DNA from: Phyllobacterium myrsinacearum | Lineage (GTDB): Bacteria > Pseudomonadota > Alphaproteobacteria > Rhizobiales > Rhizobiaceae | Reading direction: 5' to 3' | DNA: 64,000 bases | Assembly (NCBI RefSeq): GCF_002980555.1 | Contig: NZ_PVBT01000003.1 | Coordinates: 310,001 to 374,000, forward strand | In this document: in pieces, positions 1-8,264 of the stretch | How the letters are laid out: every line of letters begins with the position of its first letter | Numbering within the stretch: the first letter of the stretch is position 1 | Notes under the pieces: generated by a model | The model's input: only the letters and a program-made list of their open reading frames with translations | The model's database searches: none | Told to the model about the DNA's origin: nothing | Translations under genes and position numbers: made by a program

Positions 1-32
1 GTCAAAAAGTGTGCAGTTGATTCGCTGCTCAC
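1..32 (-). CDS. Possible 5' end of a gene leaving the window
   Basis: On the minus strand a GTG codon (32-30) follows an AAGGAG Shine-Dalgarno with a 7-nt gap, and the frame stays open for ten codons (M-S-S-E-S-T-A-H-F-L) to the window edge. This looks like the start of a gene divergent from the MFS transporter. Ten codons are too few to identify the product, so this rests only on the ribosome binding site. Confidence 0.35.
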   Translation of the reverse strand, partial: MSSESTAHFL

Positions 33-368
33 GGGGCGTCTCCTTAACCTAACATGCTTGTATCCGCTTTCCAAAAAGAGTCAATTGTCCATTCAAAAGA
101 GAAGAATATGTCGCGTTACGCACAATTTTGGACTTGTGCTGTAAAAAGCGGTCTTTGCTTTCGCGAATATTTGTTCAACACTTGTGCGGTGCATGGGGTG
201 CATGACCTTTGGGGGGAGAGTTCCGGAGGACATTCACCGGCGTAGGATGAGTGGACGTCCTGCAGGACGCGGCCATTGATTTATACGCAGTGACAAATCC
301 GAGGGACGTGGCCAGCTGTTGGGCTGACCGGGTTCCGGCGTAAATGCTGTTTTCTGGGAGGAATACAA
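33..368. promoter_or_regulatory. Upstream region of the MFS transporter, with a 14-bp palindrome
   Basis: No convincing gene lies here. A 63-codon open frame at 54-245 has no good ribosome binding site. A perfect 14-bp palindrome, CGTCCTGCAGGACG, sits at 256-269, about 100 bp before the transporter start, and could be a regulator site. A strong Shine-Dalgarno (GGGAGGA) lies just before the ATG at 369. Confidence 0.4.
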
Positions 369-2252
369 ATGGCGACCACTTCTGTGGCTGGTGCTGCCAG
401 CCGGGGTATGACGCGAGAAGAGAAGAAAGTTATCTTCGCTTCCTCGCTCGGAACTGTTTTCGAATGGTACGATTTCTACTTGTATGGCTCATTGGCTGCC
501 TTTATCGGCGCCGCGTTTTTCAGTGAGTATCCTGAGGCAACGCGCAACATATTTGCGCTTCTGGCGTTTGCCGCGGGCTTTCTCGTGCGCCCCTTCGGTG
601 CCCTGGTCTTCGGACGGATCGGCGATCTCGTCGGCCGCAAATACACGTTCCTCGTCACCATTCTGATCATGGGCCTGTCGACTTTCCTGGTGGGTATTCT
701 TCCCGGATCGGGCAGTTGGGGCATCGCTGCACCCATCATCCTGATTGCGCTGCGCATGCTGCAGGGCCTGGCTCTCGGCGGCGAATATGGCGGTGCTGCC
801 ACCTATGTGGCTGAACATGCGCCGAACAATCGCCGCGGTTATTACACCTCCTGGATTCAGACCACCGCAACACTCGGTCTGTTCCTGTCCCTGGTGGTTA
901 TCCTCATCGTCCAGAACTGGCTTGGCAAGGACGCCTTCGCGGCCTGGGGCTGGCGCGTGCCTTTCATTCTCTCATTCGTTCTTCTGGGTGTATCGGTGTG
1001 GATTCGGCTCTCCTTGAGTGAATCGCCGGCGTTCAAGAAGATGAAAGAAGAGGGCAAGGGCTCCAAGGCACCGCTGTCGGAAGCTTTCGGTCAATGGAAG
1101 AACGCCCGGATTGCACTGCTCGCCTTGTTCGGCCTTACCGCCGGTCAGGCCGTCGTCTGGTATTCCGGCCAGTTCTATGCCTTGTTCTTCCTGCAGAACG
1201 TGTTGAAAGTGGACGGCCAGTCAGTCAATATCATGATCGCAATCGCGCTCCTGCTTGGCACCGGCTTTTTTGTCTTCTTTGGCTGGCTGTCCGACAAGAT
1301 CGGCCGCAAGCCGATCATCATGGCGGGCCTTGCCTTGGCAATCCTCACCTATTTCCCGTTGTTCAAAGCACTTACGCATGCCGCAAATCCGGCGCTGGCC
1401 CAGGCGGAAGCGACAGTCCGTGCCACGGTGACCGCCGCTCCGGGCGACTGCACCTTCCAGTTCAACCCGGTCGGTACAGCCAAGTTCAACAATTCATGTG
1501 ACATTGCGACATCGTTCCTGTCCCGCAGCTCGGTGCCTTACGAGGTGGTTGCCGGTCCTGCCGGACAGCCAGCCACGGTCAAGATCGGCGATACGGTCAT
1601 TCCGTCCTATGATGCGGTGGCCGCTGGTGCCGATGCTGCCGCCAAAGGCGCGGTACTCACCCATGATCTGAACCTGGCGCTGCAGAAGGCCGGTTTCCCG
1701 CTCGTGCGGGCACCTGCCAAGGTTGCCGATGCCAAACTTGACGGGTTCATCAAGGCCAATCCGGAATTGAACCTCGATGCCGCCGCCGTTCGCGCCGGCG
1801 AAAAGACGGTTACGCCGGTGGCTGACCTGGTCAAGGCGAAGCTCATTACGCCGGAACAGGCTGCCGGTGCCACGGATATGGCCGTTTACACCGTTCCCAA
1901 TGGCGGCCTCTTCACCATGGTGGCCGATCCGAAAGCCGTGAATTGGCCGGTGACCATCGGTATCCTGTTCATCCTCGTGCTTTACGTGACGATGGTTTAT
2001 GGCCCGATTGCCGCGATCCTGGTCGAGATGTTCCCGACCCGCATCCGGTATACCGGCATGTCATTGCCCTATCACATCGGCAATGGCTGGTTCGGTGGCC
2101 TGCTTCCGGCGACGGTGTTTGCGATGAGCGCCGCCAAGGGCGATATCTATTATGGCCTCTGGTACCCGATCATCATTGCAGCCATGACGCTGGTGATCGG
2201 CCTGATCTTTGTCCGTGAAACCAAAGGCGAGGATCTGCACGACATCAAGTAG
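369..2252 (+). CDS. MFS transporter, metabolite:H+ symporter (MHS) type, with a large insert
   Basis: Inner-membrane secondary transporter of the major facilitator superfamily. The N-terminal half carries the loop 2-3 signature GRIGDLVGRK (residues 82-91) and a related GWLSDKIGRK near residue 306, as in proton-coupled carboxylate or osmolyte symporters (ProP/ShiA type). At 627 residues it is well above the usual 430-550. The excess is a non-membrane segment at about residues 336-520, rich in Ala and Val with two Cys, placed between late transmembrane helices; the last helices then resume and the protein ends in RETKGEDLHDIK. The ATG has a strong GGGAGGA site. The substrate cannot be told from sequence. 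It ends convergent with leuB across a shared terminator. Confidence 0.85.
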   Translation: MATTSVAGAASRGMTREEKKVIFASSLGTVFEWYDFYLYGSLAAFIGAAFFSEYPEATRNIFALLAFAAGFLVRPFGALVFGRIGDLVGRKYTFLVTILIMGLSTFLVGILPGSGSWGIAAPIILIALRMLQGLALGGEYGGAATYVAEHAPNNRRGYYTSWIQTTATLGLFLSLVVILIVQNWLGKDAFAAWGWRVPFILSFVLLGVSVWIRLSLSESPAFKKMKEEGKGSKAPLSEAFGQWKNARIALLALFGLTAGQAVVWYSGQFYALFFLQNVLKVDGQSVNIMIAIALLLGTGFFVFFGWLSDKIGRKPIIMAGLALAILTYFPLFKALTHAANPALAQAEATVRATVTAAPGDCTFQFNPVGTAKFNNSCDIATSFLSRSSVPYEVVAGPAGQPATVKIGDTVIPSYDAVAAGADAAAKGAVLTHDLNLALQKAGFPLVRAPAKVADAKLDGFIKANPELNLDAAAVRAGEKTVTPVADLVKAKLITPEQAAGATDMAVYTVPNGGLFTMVADPKAVNWPVTIGILFILVLYVTMVYGPIAAILVEMFPTRIRYTGMSLPYHIGNGWFGGLLPATVFAMSAAKGDIYYGLWYPIIIAAMTLVIGLIFVRETKGEDLHDIK

Positions 2253-2267
2253 TTGACGGCTCAAGAA

Positions 2268-2303
2268 AAAGCCCGGCGCGATCGCTCGCGCCGGGCTTTC
2301 TTT
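2268..2303. terminator. Bidirectional intrinsic terminator, MFS gene/leuB
   Basis: Arms 2268-2281 and 2286-2299 form a perfect 14-bp stem (AAAGCCCGGCGCGA and its complement) around a TCGC loop. A-rich sequence on the left and T-rich on the right let it act on both convergent transcripts. Confidence 0.9.
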
Positions 2304-2319
2304 ATCCGGATGATCGTGA

Positions 2320-3432
2320 TCAGGCGGCGAGTGCCTTGAATTTGGCAAGGATCGCATCGCCCATCTGGGGGGTTCCAACCTTGGTTCTGCCTTCCGACAT
2401 GATGTCGGCGGTGCGGATGCCATCGCCAAGCACACCGGCAATCGCCGCTTCCAGCCGGTCCGCTTCGTCCACCATGTTGAAGGAATAGCGCAGGCACATG
2501 GCAAAGGAGGCAATCATGGCAATCGGATTGGCCGCGCCGGTTCCGGCAATATCGGGAGCCGATCCGTGCACCGGTTCATAAAGCGCCTTGCGGCTGCCGG
2601 TCTTGCCATCTGGAGCGCCGAGCGAGGCGGAGGGTAGCATGCCGAGAGAGCCGGTCAGCATGGCGGCAATGTCAGACAGCATGTCACCGAAGAGATTGTC
2701 CGTGACAATCACGTCGAACTGCTTGGGCCAGCGCACGAGCTGCATGCCGCCGGCATCGGCCAGCATATGCTCGAGCTGTACATCGGAATAGCGCGCCTTG
2801 TGGGTTGCTGTGACGACTTCGTTCCACAGAACGCCCGATTTCATGACGTTGCGTTTTTCCATCGACGTGACCTTGTTGCGGCGCGTGCGCGCCAATTCAA
2901 AGGCGACGCCCGAAATACGTTCGATCTCGTAGGTGTCGTAGACCTGCGTATCGATGCCGCGCTTCTGGCCATTGCCGAGGTCAATGATTTCCTTCGGTTC
3001 GCCGAAATAGACACCACCGGTCAGTTCCCGCACGATCAGGATATCCAGACCTTCAACCACGTCCTTTTTCAGGGATGAGGAATCCGCCAGTGCAGGGTAG
3101 CAGATGGCGGGACGCAGGTTTGCAAACAGTTCCATGTCCTTGCGCAGGCGCAAAAGGCCGGCCTCCGGGCGCACGTCGTAGGCAACGCTATCCCATTTCG
3201 GTCCGCCGACGGCGCCGAAGAGAACCGCGTCAGCGGCCATGGCCCTGGCCATGTCCGCATCGGAAATCGCCTTGCCATGGGCGTCGTAGGCCGAACCGCC
3301 GACAAGGCCTTCCTCGAGTTCAAAGCCGCTTTTCAGTTCAGCGTTCATGTAGGCGACAATCTTGCGAACTTCGGCCATTGCCTCCGGTCCGATGCCGTCG
3401 CCGGGAAGAAGAAGGAGCTTTTTCGATGCCAT
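2320..3432 (-). CDS. leuB: 3-isopropylmalate dehydrogenase
   Basis: Catalyses NAD-dependent oxidative decarboxylation of 3-isopropylmalate to 2-oxoisocaproate, the third step of leucine synthesis, in the cytosol. The 370-residue length is typical. Visible family motifs are [11 protein letters not shown] at the N-terminus, [12 protein letters not shown], the metal and substrate segment [12 protein letters not shown], and [15 protein letters not shown] near the C-terminus. The start ATG at 3432 follows an AGAGG element. It stands alone here: leuC lies at the other end of the window on the opposite strand, so the leu genes are not one compact cluster. Confidence 0.97.
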   Translation of the reverse strand: MASKKLLLLPGDGIGPEAMAEVRKIVAYMNAELKSGFELEEGLVGGSAYDAHGKAISDADMARAMAADAVLFGAVGGPKWDSVAYDVRPEAGLLRLRKDMELFANLRPAICYPALADSSSLKKDVVEGLDILIVRELTGGVYFGEPKEIIDLGNGQKRGIDTQVYDTYEIERISGVAFELARTRRNKVTSMEKRNVMKSGVLWNEVVTATHKARYSDVQLEHMLADAGGMQLVRWPKQFDVIVTDNLFGDMLSDIAAMLTGSLGMLPSASLGAPDGKTGSRKALYEPVHGSAPDIAGTGAANPIAMIASFAMCLRYSFNMVDEADRLEAAIAGVLGDGIRTADIMSEGRTKVGTPQMGDAILAKFKALAA

Positions 3433-3647
3433 TTCGGGGAAACCTCTAGGAGCGTTTGAAAGGGATGGCGGTTCCTTAGCGCAAGTTCAGCAAAGATGGA
3501 AAGCTTTCTGCGAAATTTTCCGATAGCTGGTACGCCCTGCAATGATTTGTGAAGCTACGGTCAGGCCTCCGCAACCCTCCGGTAATGTCGGTGCAATCTT
3601 CGCATCCTAGTTGCCGGTCATGAATATTATTGATGGGGATTTTCCAC
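3433..3647. promoter_or_regulatory. Divergent promoter region, leuB/lipoprotein
   Basis: About 215 bp between divergent starts. It contains a 10-bp palindrome GAAAGCTTTC but no -35/-10 pair I can call with confidence. A GGGGA element precedes the lipoprotein ATG at 3648. Confidence 0.35.
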
Positions 3648-4040
3648 ATGTCCATGCGCAATGCCCGTAATTACATGCGGGTAATCGGAGCGGGCTTGAT
3701 ATTGGCTACCGTGGGACTGGCCGGGTGTGCGTCCGATATCATGAAGAATTACATCGGGCAGCCGCTGGAAACTGTGGTTATCGACTACGGGCCGCCGACC
3801 GAAGTTCTCGATCTGGGACCCGGTGAGCGTGCATACCAGTGGCGCAAGATATCCACCAATGCCGTATCCGGTACGTCCACGGGCGAGATTCGCGATACAA
3901 GGCACGGCAGGCGGTATGTCGAAACGGAAACGCCGGGCTATGTCGAGCAGAAGGAGTGTTTCTACACCTTCTATGCGCGATCGTCGGGCGGACGCTGGTA
4001 CATCACCAATTTCCGCAAGCCAAAACTGGAGTGCGAGTAA
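3648..4040 (+). CDS. Small outer-membrane-type lipoprotein, function unknown
   Basis: A 130-residue protein with a lipoprotein signal: positive N-terminus, a hydrophobic stretch, and lipobox LAGC with the lipidated Cys at residue 27. The mature part begins ASDIMKNYIGQPLETVVIDYGPPTE, with a GxP pattern seen in small SmpA/OmlA-like or YcgJ-like lipoproteins, but I cannot assign a family. Two Cys lie near the C-terminus (KKECF-like and KLECE). The start at 3648 was chosen for its GGGGA site; in-frame TTG (3630), ATG (3633) and ATG (3654) are alternatives. Confidence 0.7.
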   Translation: MSMRNARNYMRVIGAGLILATVGLAGCASDIMKNYIGQPLETVVIDYGPPTEVLDLGPGERAYQWRKISTNAVSGTSTGEIRDTRHGRRYVETETPGYVEQKECFYTFYARSSGGRWYITNFRKPKLECE

Positions 4041-4157
4041 TCGTGTTCGCTGGCGGCCATGCCGAGTGAGCGACACTGCTTTTACTTGCGAGGCATGATA
4101 AAGATTTGACCGCCACAATCGGCATTGCTGCCGACTTTCTACGAACGGAGAATTCAA

Positions 4158-4832
4158 ATGCGCATCTTGCTGCTTGAGGACGAGCCGGAAATGGCCTCGG
4201 TCCTGAAGGCCGCGCTGGAGCGTCGCGATGTGGTCGTCGATCATGTATCGACATTGGCCGACGCCGAGGCCATGGCAAAGTTCGGTCCCTATGATGCCAT
4301 CGTCCTCGACCGGCGATTGCCGGATGGCGAAGGCCTCAGTCTGATCCCAAGGCTGCGGGCACTGCATGTCGACGCTCCGGTGATTGTGCTGACCGCCATG
4401 AGCAGCCTGAATGACCGGGTCGCCGGCCTCGATGCGGGGGCCGATGACTACATGGTCAAACCCTTCGCGACGGAAGAGCTGATGGCCCGGTTGCGGGCAT
4501 TGCACCGGCGTCCATTCACGCTGCGTGCGGAGCAAACGGTTGTCGGCCGCCTTACCTATGATTTTCGCCATCGGGAAGCGCTGATAGAAGACCAGCCGCT
4601 GGAGCTGCCGCGGCGCGAACGGCTGGTGCTCGAGACGCTGATCCGCCGCCCCGGCCGAACAGTCCTGCGCGCGACACTTGAAGAATCTGTCTATGCAATG
4701 GACGATGAAATCGGATCCAATGCACTCGACGCTCATGTGTCGCGGTTGAGGCGCAAACTGGAGGATGTGTCGGCAGGTGTCGAGATACGGGCTATACGTA
4801 ATCTCGGCTATCTGTTACGGGCAACTCCATGA
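4158..4832 (+). CDS. OmpR-family response regulator
   Basis: Two-domain DNA-binding response regulator of 224 residues. The receiver domain (about 1-115) shows the acidic pocket EDE (7-9), the phospho-acceptor D51 in VLDRRLPDGEG, the switch Thr in VLTAMSS and the conserved Lys in MVKPF. The winged-helix output domain fills the C-terminal half and includes the recognition helix NALDAHVSRLRRKLE. The start at 4158 has an ACGGAGA site. The stop overlaps the kinase start by four bases (ATGA), so the two form one operon. The QseB/TctD-like architecture is clear, but the regulon and signal are unknown. Confidence 0.9.
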   Translation: MRILLLEDEPEMASVLKAALERRDVVVDHVSTLADAEAMAKFGPYDAIVLDRRLPDGEGLSLIPRLRALHVDAPVIVLTAMSSLNDRVAGLDAGADDYMVKPFATEELMARLRALHRRPFTLRAEQTVVGRLTYDFRHREALIEDQPLELPRRERLVLETLIRRPGRTVLRATLEESVYAMDDEIGSNALDAHVSRLRRKLEDVSAGVEIRAIRNLGYLLRATP

Positions 4833-6265
4833 AGAAAATCCGCCCGCGCTCATTGCAATGGGTTCTGGTACGCAGGCTCATTTTGCTGCAGGCGGCGACG
4901 TTGCTCATCTTCATCGGCCTGTTCACACTGGTGCTGTGGGTGGCCAATCCGCGGCTGCTCATCGACAATGAGGCGGCGGTGGCCATCCTGAAGAGCGCAA
5001 TCGACCGGGATGCCAATGGCAAGCTGATCGTGCACGAGACGCAGGAGCTGAAGACCTTCCTGCAGGAATTTCCCAAGCTCTGGTACATAGCGCGAGACAC
5101 AAATGGTCAGGCTGTGCAGCGCGGTGATATTCCCATCGGTTATGGCAACGATACGAGTGACCTCCTGAAAGCCGTGGACCATGCGACGCTCGGTTTTCGA
5201 GAGGGCGATCTGCGGCCCGAAGCGGTGGTTTCGAAGATTGACACGAAGGCGGGACCGATACAGGTCATTACCTCAACCCGCGCATCGCGCGACGAGAATG
5301 AGGGCCTCGAAGTCAATATCGACATGCAGGTCGACATGGCCCGCAATCCGGATGGAACTACAGCCTGGATCAGGGTTATTCCGGTTCTGATCATCGTCAT
5401 CATAGCGCTGCTTCTGCCCATCATCATCGTCATGGGCGTGACGACGCTGGTAACAACGCCAGCCGTAGTGCGGCGCTCCCTGGCTGGTCTGGTTGCCACC
5501 GCCAGCCAGGCGGGGCGCATCGATATCAACAACCGCGCCATGCAATTGCCGATCGAACAGGTGCCGTTGGAAATCACGCCGCTGGTCCAGGCTTTCAACC
5601 ACGCGCTTGCGCGCCTTGGCCAGGGATATGACCAGCACAATCGCTTCCTGACGGATGCGGCGCACGAACTGCGGACTCCTATTGCCATTCTGCGCACGCG
5701 TGCCGAGCTTCTCACGGAAGATCCGCAAAGCGCCCGTTTGCTGCAGGACATCGAGCGCCTGTCGCATCTGGCGCAGCAGTTGCTCGACCGGCAATTGCTC
5801 GACCAGCCGGTTGGACCAGGCGAAGTGGTTGACCTGGTCGAACTGACCGGCCAGATCGTTGCGGACTTTGCGCCATTGGCAATTGCCGCCGGCTACGATC
5901 TTTCATTCGAACCGGCATCCAAGAGCGTCCATGCCCAGGTCAATGCGCTGCAGATCGAGCAGGCTGTCGCCAACCTCATCCGCAACGCTATCGAACATTG
6001 CGATGGAAAGGGAACAATCACCGTACTGGTGGACGAAGCGGGCGGCATCGAGGTTCGCGATGAGGGGCCGGGCATTCCCGAGGAAGAGCATGAACACGTA
6101 TTCGAGCCGTTTTATCGCCTGCGGCCGCGTTCCAGCGGTGCCGGTCTTGGTCTTAACCTGACCCGGCAGATTGCGCGGCTGCACGGCGGACGCGTCGACA
6201 TATTGACCGGGCCATGGCGCGGCGCGCGAATCCGGCTTGAATTACCGCTTTACAAGCCGGCCTGA
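4829..6265 (+). CDS. Two-component sensor histidine kinase
   Basis: Partner kinase of the upstream regulator, 478 residues. Layout: transmembrane helix 1 (about 18-38), a periplasmic sensor region of roughly 145 residues, transmembrane helix 2 (about 184-206), a HAMP-like linker, the dimerisation domain with phospho-acceptor H279 in the H-box DAAHELRTPIA, then an ATPase domain with N-box NLIRNAIEH and G-boxes DEGPGIP and GAGLGLN. The arrangement resembles QseC/TctE/PmrB kinases. No known ligand motif is visible in the sensor region. It ends 16 bp from the convergent ohrR stop, with a hairpin in between. Confidence 0.9.
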   Translation: MKKIRPRSLQWVLVRRLILLQAATLLIFIGLFTLVLWVANPRLLIDNEAAVAILKSAIDRDANGKLIVHETQELKTFLQEFPKLWYIARDTNGQAVQRGDIPIGYGNDTSDLLKAVDHATLGFREGDLRPEAVVSKIDTKAGPIQVITSTRASRDENEGLEVNIDMQVDMARNPDGTTAWIRVIPVLIIVIIALLLPIIIVMGVTTLVTTPAVVRRSLAGLVATASQAGRIDINNRAMQLPIEQVPLEITPLVQAFNHALARLGQGYDQHNRFLTDAAHELRTPIAILRTRAELLTEDPQSARLLQDIERLSHLAQQLLDRQLLDQPVGPGEVVDLVELTGQIVADFAPLAIAAGYDLSFEPASKSVHAQVNALQIEQAVANLIRNAIEHCDGKGTITVLVDEAGGIEVRDEGPGIPEEEHEHVFEPFYRLRPRSSGAGLGLNLTRQIARLHGGRVDILTGPWRGARIRLELPLYKPA

Positions 6266-6268
6266 GAC

Positions 6269-6286
6269 AATAGCCGGAGGGCTATT
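6269..6286. terminator. Short hairpin between histidine kinase and ohrR
   Basis: A perfect 7-bp stem (AATAGCC/GGCTATT) with a GGAG loop straddles the ohrR stop codon. The T-run is weak on both strands, so terminator function is likely but not certain. Confidence 0.5.
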
Positions 6287-6752
6287 TCACCTCTTCGATG
6301 CTGTCGACCAGATTGTCGCGCATGCTTATCAGTTCCGATCTCAGGGATTTTGCCTCGTCCATGTTGCAGCCGAAAGCCTTGCCCATGGCGACCGGTACGG
6401 CTTCTGCGCGCGCACGCATGGCGCGGCCGTCCGCAGTCAAGCCTATCAAGACCTGCCTTTCGTCCACCGTGTCGCGGCGGCGGGTGATCAGACCAGCCGT
6501 TTCCAGCCGCTTAAGCAGCGGCGTGAGCGTGCCAGAGTCCAGGCTGAGCTTCTCGCCGATTGCTTTGACGGTCTGATTTTCTTCCTCCCAGAGGACAACC
6601 ATCACAAGATATTGCGGATAGGTCAGGCCTAGCGCTGCAAGACGAGGCTGATAAGCCCGTGTCACTGCGTTTGCCGTCGAATAGATGGCGAAACACAGGA
6701 AATTCTCCAATTTGAGAAGCGATTCCTGATTGCTCGTGCCTGCCTTGTCCAT
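6282..6752 (-). CDS. ohrR: MarR-family organic peroxide sensor-repressor OhrR
   Basis: Redox-sensing repressor that blocks ohr until organic hydroperoxides oxidise its reactive Cys. The start at 6752 gives 156 residues and has a GGAG site with an 8-nt gap, better than upstream in-frame codons. The sensor Cys is C20 in the conserved NFLCFAIYS segment, and a second Cys, C129 (FGCNM), suggests the two-cysteine type known from Xanthomonas OhrR. The winged helix includes LTYPQYLVMVVLWEE and LDSGTLTPLLKRLE, followed by the wing RRRDTVDERQVLIGLT. It is divergent from ohr, with matching operators in the shared promoter region. Confidence 0.95.
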   Translation of the reverse strand: MDKAGTSNQESLLKLENFLCFAIYSTANAVTRAYQPRLAALGLTYPQYLVMVVLWEEENQTVKAIGEKLSLDSGTLTPLLKRLETAGLITRRRDTVDERQVLIGLTADGRAMRARAEAVPVAMGKAFGCNMDEAKSLRSELISMRDNLVDSIEEVK

Positions 6753-6792
6753 TGTCATCACTCCGTCTGCGCTCGCGGGTATTATACCCAAG

Positions 6793-6849
6793 GCAATTAA
6801 ATTGCGCATCATTTAATTTTGTATTGCGTATAATTTAATTGTGTGCAAT
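6793..6849. promoter_or_regulatory. OhrR operators and ohr -10 box
   Basis: Box 1 at 6793-6805 is the inverted repeat GCAATTAAATTGC; its core CAATTAAATTG is identical to the core of the published Bacillus subtilis OhrR operator. Box 2 at 6811-6821 and box 3 at 6832-6841 are near copies (CAATTAAATT on the minus strand for box 3). A TATAAT hexamer at 6829-6834 overlaps box 3, so bound OhrR would cover the ohr -10 box. No good -35 is visible. Confidence 0.75.
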
Positions 6850-6891
6850 CTATTTGACGTCGAGCAATTGAAGCAATCCAAGGAGTCTACT

Positions 6892-7314
6892 ATGAGCATT
6901 CTCTACACCACCAAAGCCACAGCAACAGGCGGACGTGACGGCCATGCATCGAGCGAAGACGGTCGCCTGAAGGTTACGCTATCGACACCAAAGGAACTGG
7001 GCGGCAATGGCGCCGAAGGCACCAATCCGGAGCAGCTTTTTGGTGCGGGTTATTCCGCGTGCTTTATCGGCGCGATGAAATTTGTCGCCTCGCAAAAGAA
7101 AATCAAGCTCTCCGATGACACATCGGTAACGGCAACCGTGGGCATCGGCCCGCGCGATGACGGCAAGGGCTTTGGCCTCGATGTCGCGCTCGCCGTCAGC
7201 TTGCCCGGCATTGACGCGGCGACCGCGCGCGAAATCGTGGATGCTGCACACGTCGTTTGCCCTTATTCGGAAGCCACGCGCAGCAATCTGAACGTCCGCA
7301 TATCGATCAACTAA
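6892..7314 (+). CDS. ohr: Organic hydroperoxide resistance protein Ohr
   Basis: Thiol-dependent peroxidase of the Ohr/OsmC family that reduces organic and fatty-acid hydroperoxides in the cytosol, using lipoylated proteins as reductant. The start at 6892 has an AAGGAG site and gives the standard 140 residues. Both catalytic Cys are present: C57 in YSACFIGAM and C123 in [11 protein letters not shown]. Also seen are the typical N-terminus [14 protein letters not shown] and the [16 protein letters not shown] region. Divergent ohrR and its operators indicate peroxide induction. The lpdA and sucB products encoded in this window are the sort of lipoyl system Ohr depends on. Confidence 0.97.
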   Translation: MSILYTTKATATGGRDGHASSEDGRLKVTLSTPKELGGNGAEGTNPEQLFGAGYSACFIGAMKFVASQKKIKLSDDTSVTATVGIGPRDDGKGFGLDVALAVSLPGIDAATAREIVDAAHVVCPYSEATRSNLNVRISIN

Positions 7315-7391
7315 GCTTTTGCGTTGGTGCGGGTATGGCGGACAAAATCAGCAAACCCGCACAGACAGAACCAGTGAAAGGACATGAGATC

Positions 7392-8213
7392 ATGAGCACA
7401 TTCACGACCAAAGACGGCACCCGTATCTACTACAAGGACTGGGGCAGGGGGCAACCCGTTGTGTTCAGTCACGGCTGGCCGCTCAACGCCGATGCTTGGG
7501 AAGACCAGATGGTGTTCCTGGCTTCCAACGGTTACCGGACCATAGCGCACGACCGGCGCGGTCACGGCCGCTCCAGCCAGCCCTGGAATGGCAATGAGAT
7601 GGACACCTATGCCGACGATCTGGCTGAGCTGATCGAGACGCTGGACCTGAAAGATGCCATCATGGTTGGCCATTCCACCGGCGGTGGTGAAGTGGCCCGT
7701 TATATCGGCCGCCACGGCACCAAGCGTGTCGCCAAGGCTGCACTGGTAGGAGCCGTTCCGCCGCTGATGCTGAAGACCGCCGCCAATCCCGGGGGGCTGC
7801 CGATCGAAGTGTTTGACGGCATCCGCGCCGGTGTGGCCGCCGATCGCTCGCAGTTCTTCAAGGACCTGACCATACCGTTTTACGGTGCCAATCGTCCCGG
7901 CGCTGCGGTCTCGCAGGGTATGCGCGATGCGTTCTGGTATCAGGGTATGCAGGGCGGCTTGAAGAATGAACTCGATTGCATCAAGGCGTTCTCGGAGACG
8001 GACTTTACCGAAGATCTGAAGAGATTCGACGTACCGACACTGTTCATCCACGGTGACGACGATCAGATCGTGCCGATCGATGATGCAGCCAGAATCGCCG
8101 CGACGCTGGTTGAAGGCTCCAAACTGACGATCTATCCGGGCGCGCCGCATGGTCTGGCAGCAACCCACAAGGATCAACTCAACAAGGACCTTCTGGCCTT
8201 CGCCCAGGCTTGA
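7392..8213 (+). CDS. Alpha/beta-hydrolase, non-heme chloroperoxidase/arylesterase type
   Basis: A 273-residue alpha/beta-hydrolase of the cofactor-free haloperoxidase (perhydrolase/esterase) group. The oxyanion-side motif [11 protein letters not shown], nucleophile elbow GHSTGGG with S95, the acid in HGDDDQIVP and the catalytic His in APHGLAATH are all present. Such enzymes hydrolyse esters and can make peracids from acetate and H2O2. The start at 7392 has a GAAAGG site. It lies 77 bp after ohr on the same strand with no terminator between, so it may be co-transcribed and peroxide-induced, which is inferred from position only. The in vivo substrate is unknown. Confidence 0.85.
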   Translation: MSTFTTKDGTRIYYKDWGRGQPVVFSHGWPLNADAWEDQMVFLASNGYRTIAHDRRGHGRSSQPWNGNEMDTYADDLAELIETLDLKDAIMVGHSTGGGEVARYIGRHGTKRVAKAALVGAVPPLMLKTAANPGGLPIEVFDGIRAGVAADRSQFFKDLTIPFYGANRPGAAVSQGMRDAFWYQGMQGGLKNELDCIKAFSETDFTEDLKRFDVPTLFIHGDDDQIVPIDDAARIAATLVEGSKLTIYPGAPHGLAATHKDQLNKDLLAFAQA

Positions 8214-8224
8214 TCCTGCAAGCG

Positions 8225-8260
8225 AAACCCGCCGTACTCGGAAGAGTGCGGCGGGTTTAT
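8225..8260. terminator. Bidirectional intrinsic terminator, hydrolase/M3 peptidase
   Basis: Arms 8225-8239 and 8244-8258 pair over 15 positions with one T-G wobble around a GGAA loop, with AAA before and TTT after. It serves both convergent genes. Confidence 0.85.
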
Positions 8261-8264
8261 TCTG

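Noticed and set aside
54-245. A 63-codon frame upstream of the MFS gene
   Set aside because: No Shine-Dalgarno, Cys-rich random-looking product; more likely promoter DNA.
3627-4736. A 369-codon antisense frame across the lipoprotein and response regulator genes
   Set aside because: It covers two convincing genes on the other strand and has no ribosome binding site or family signature.
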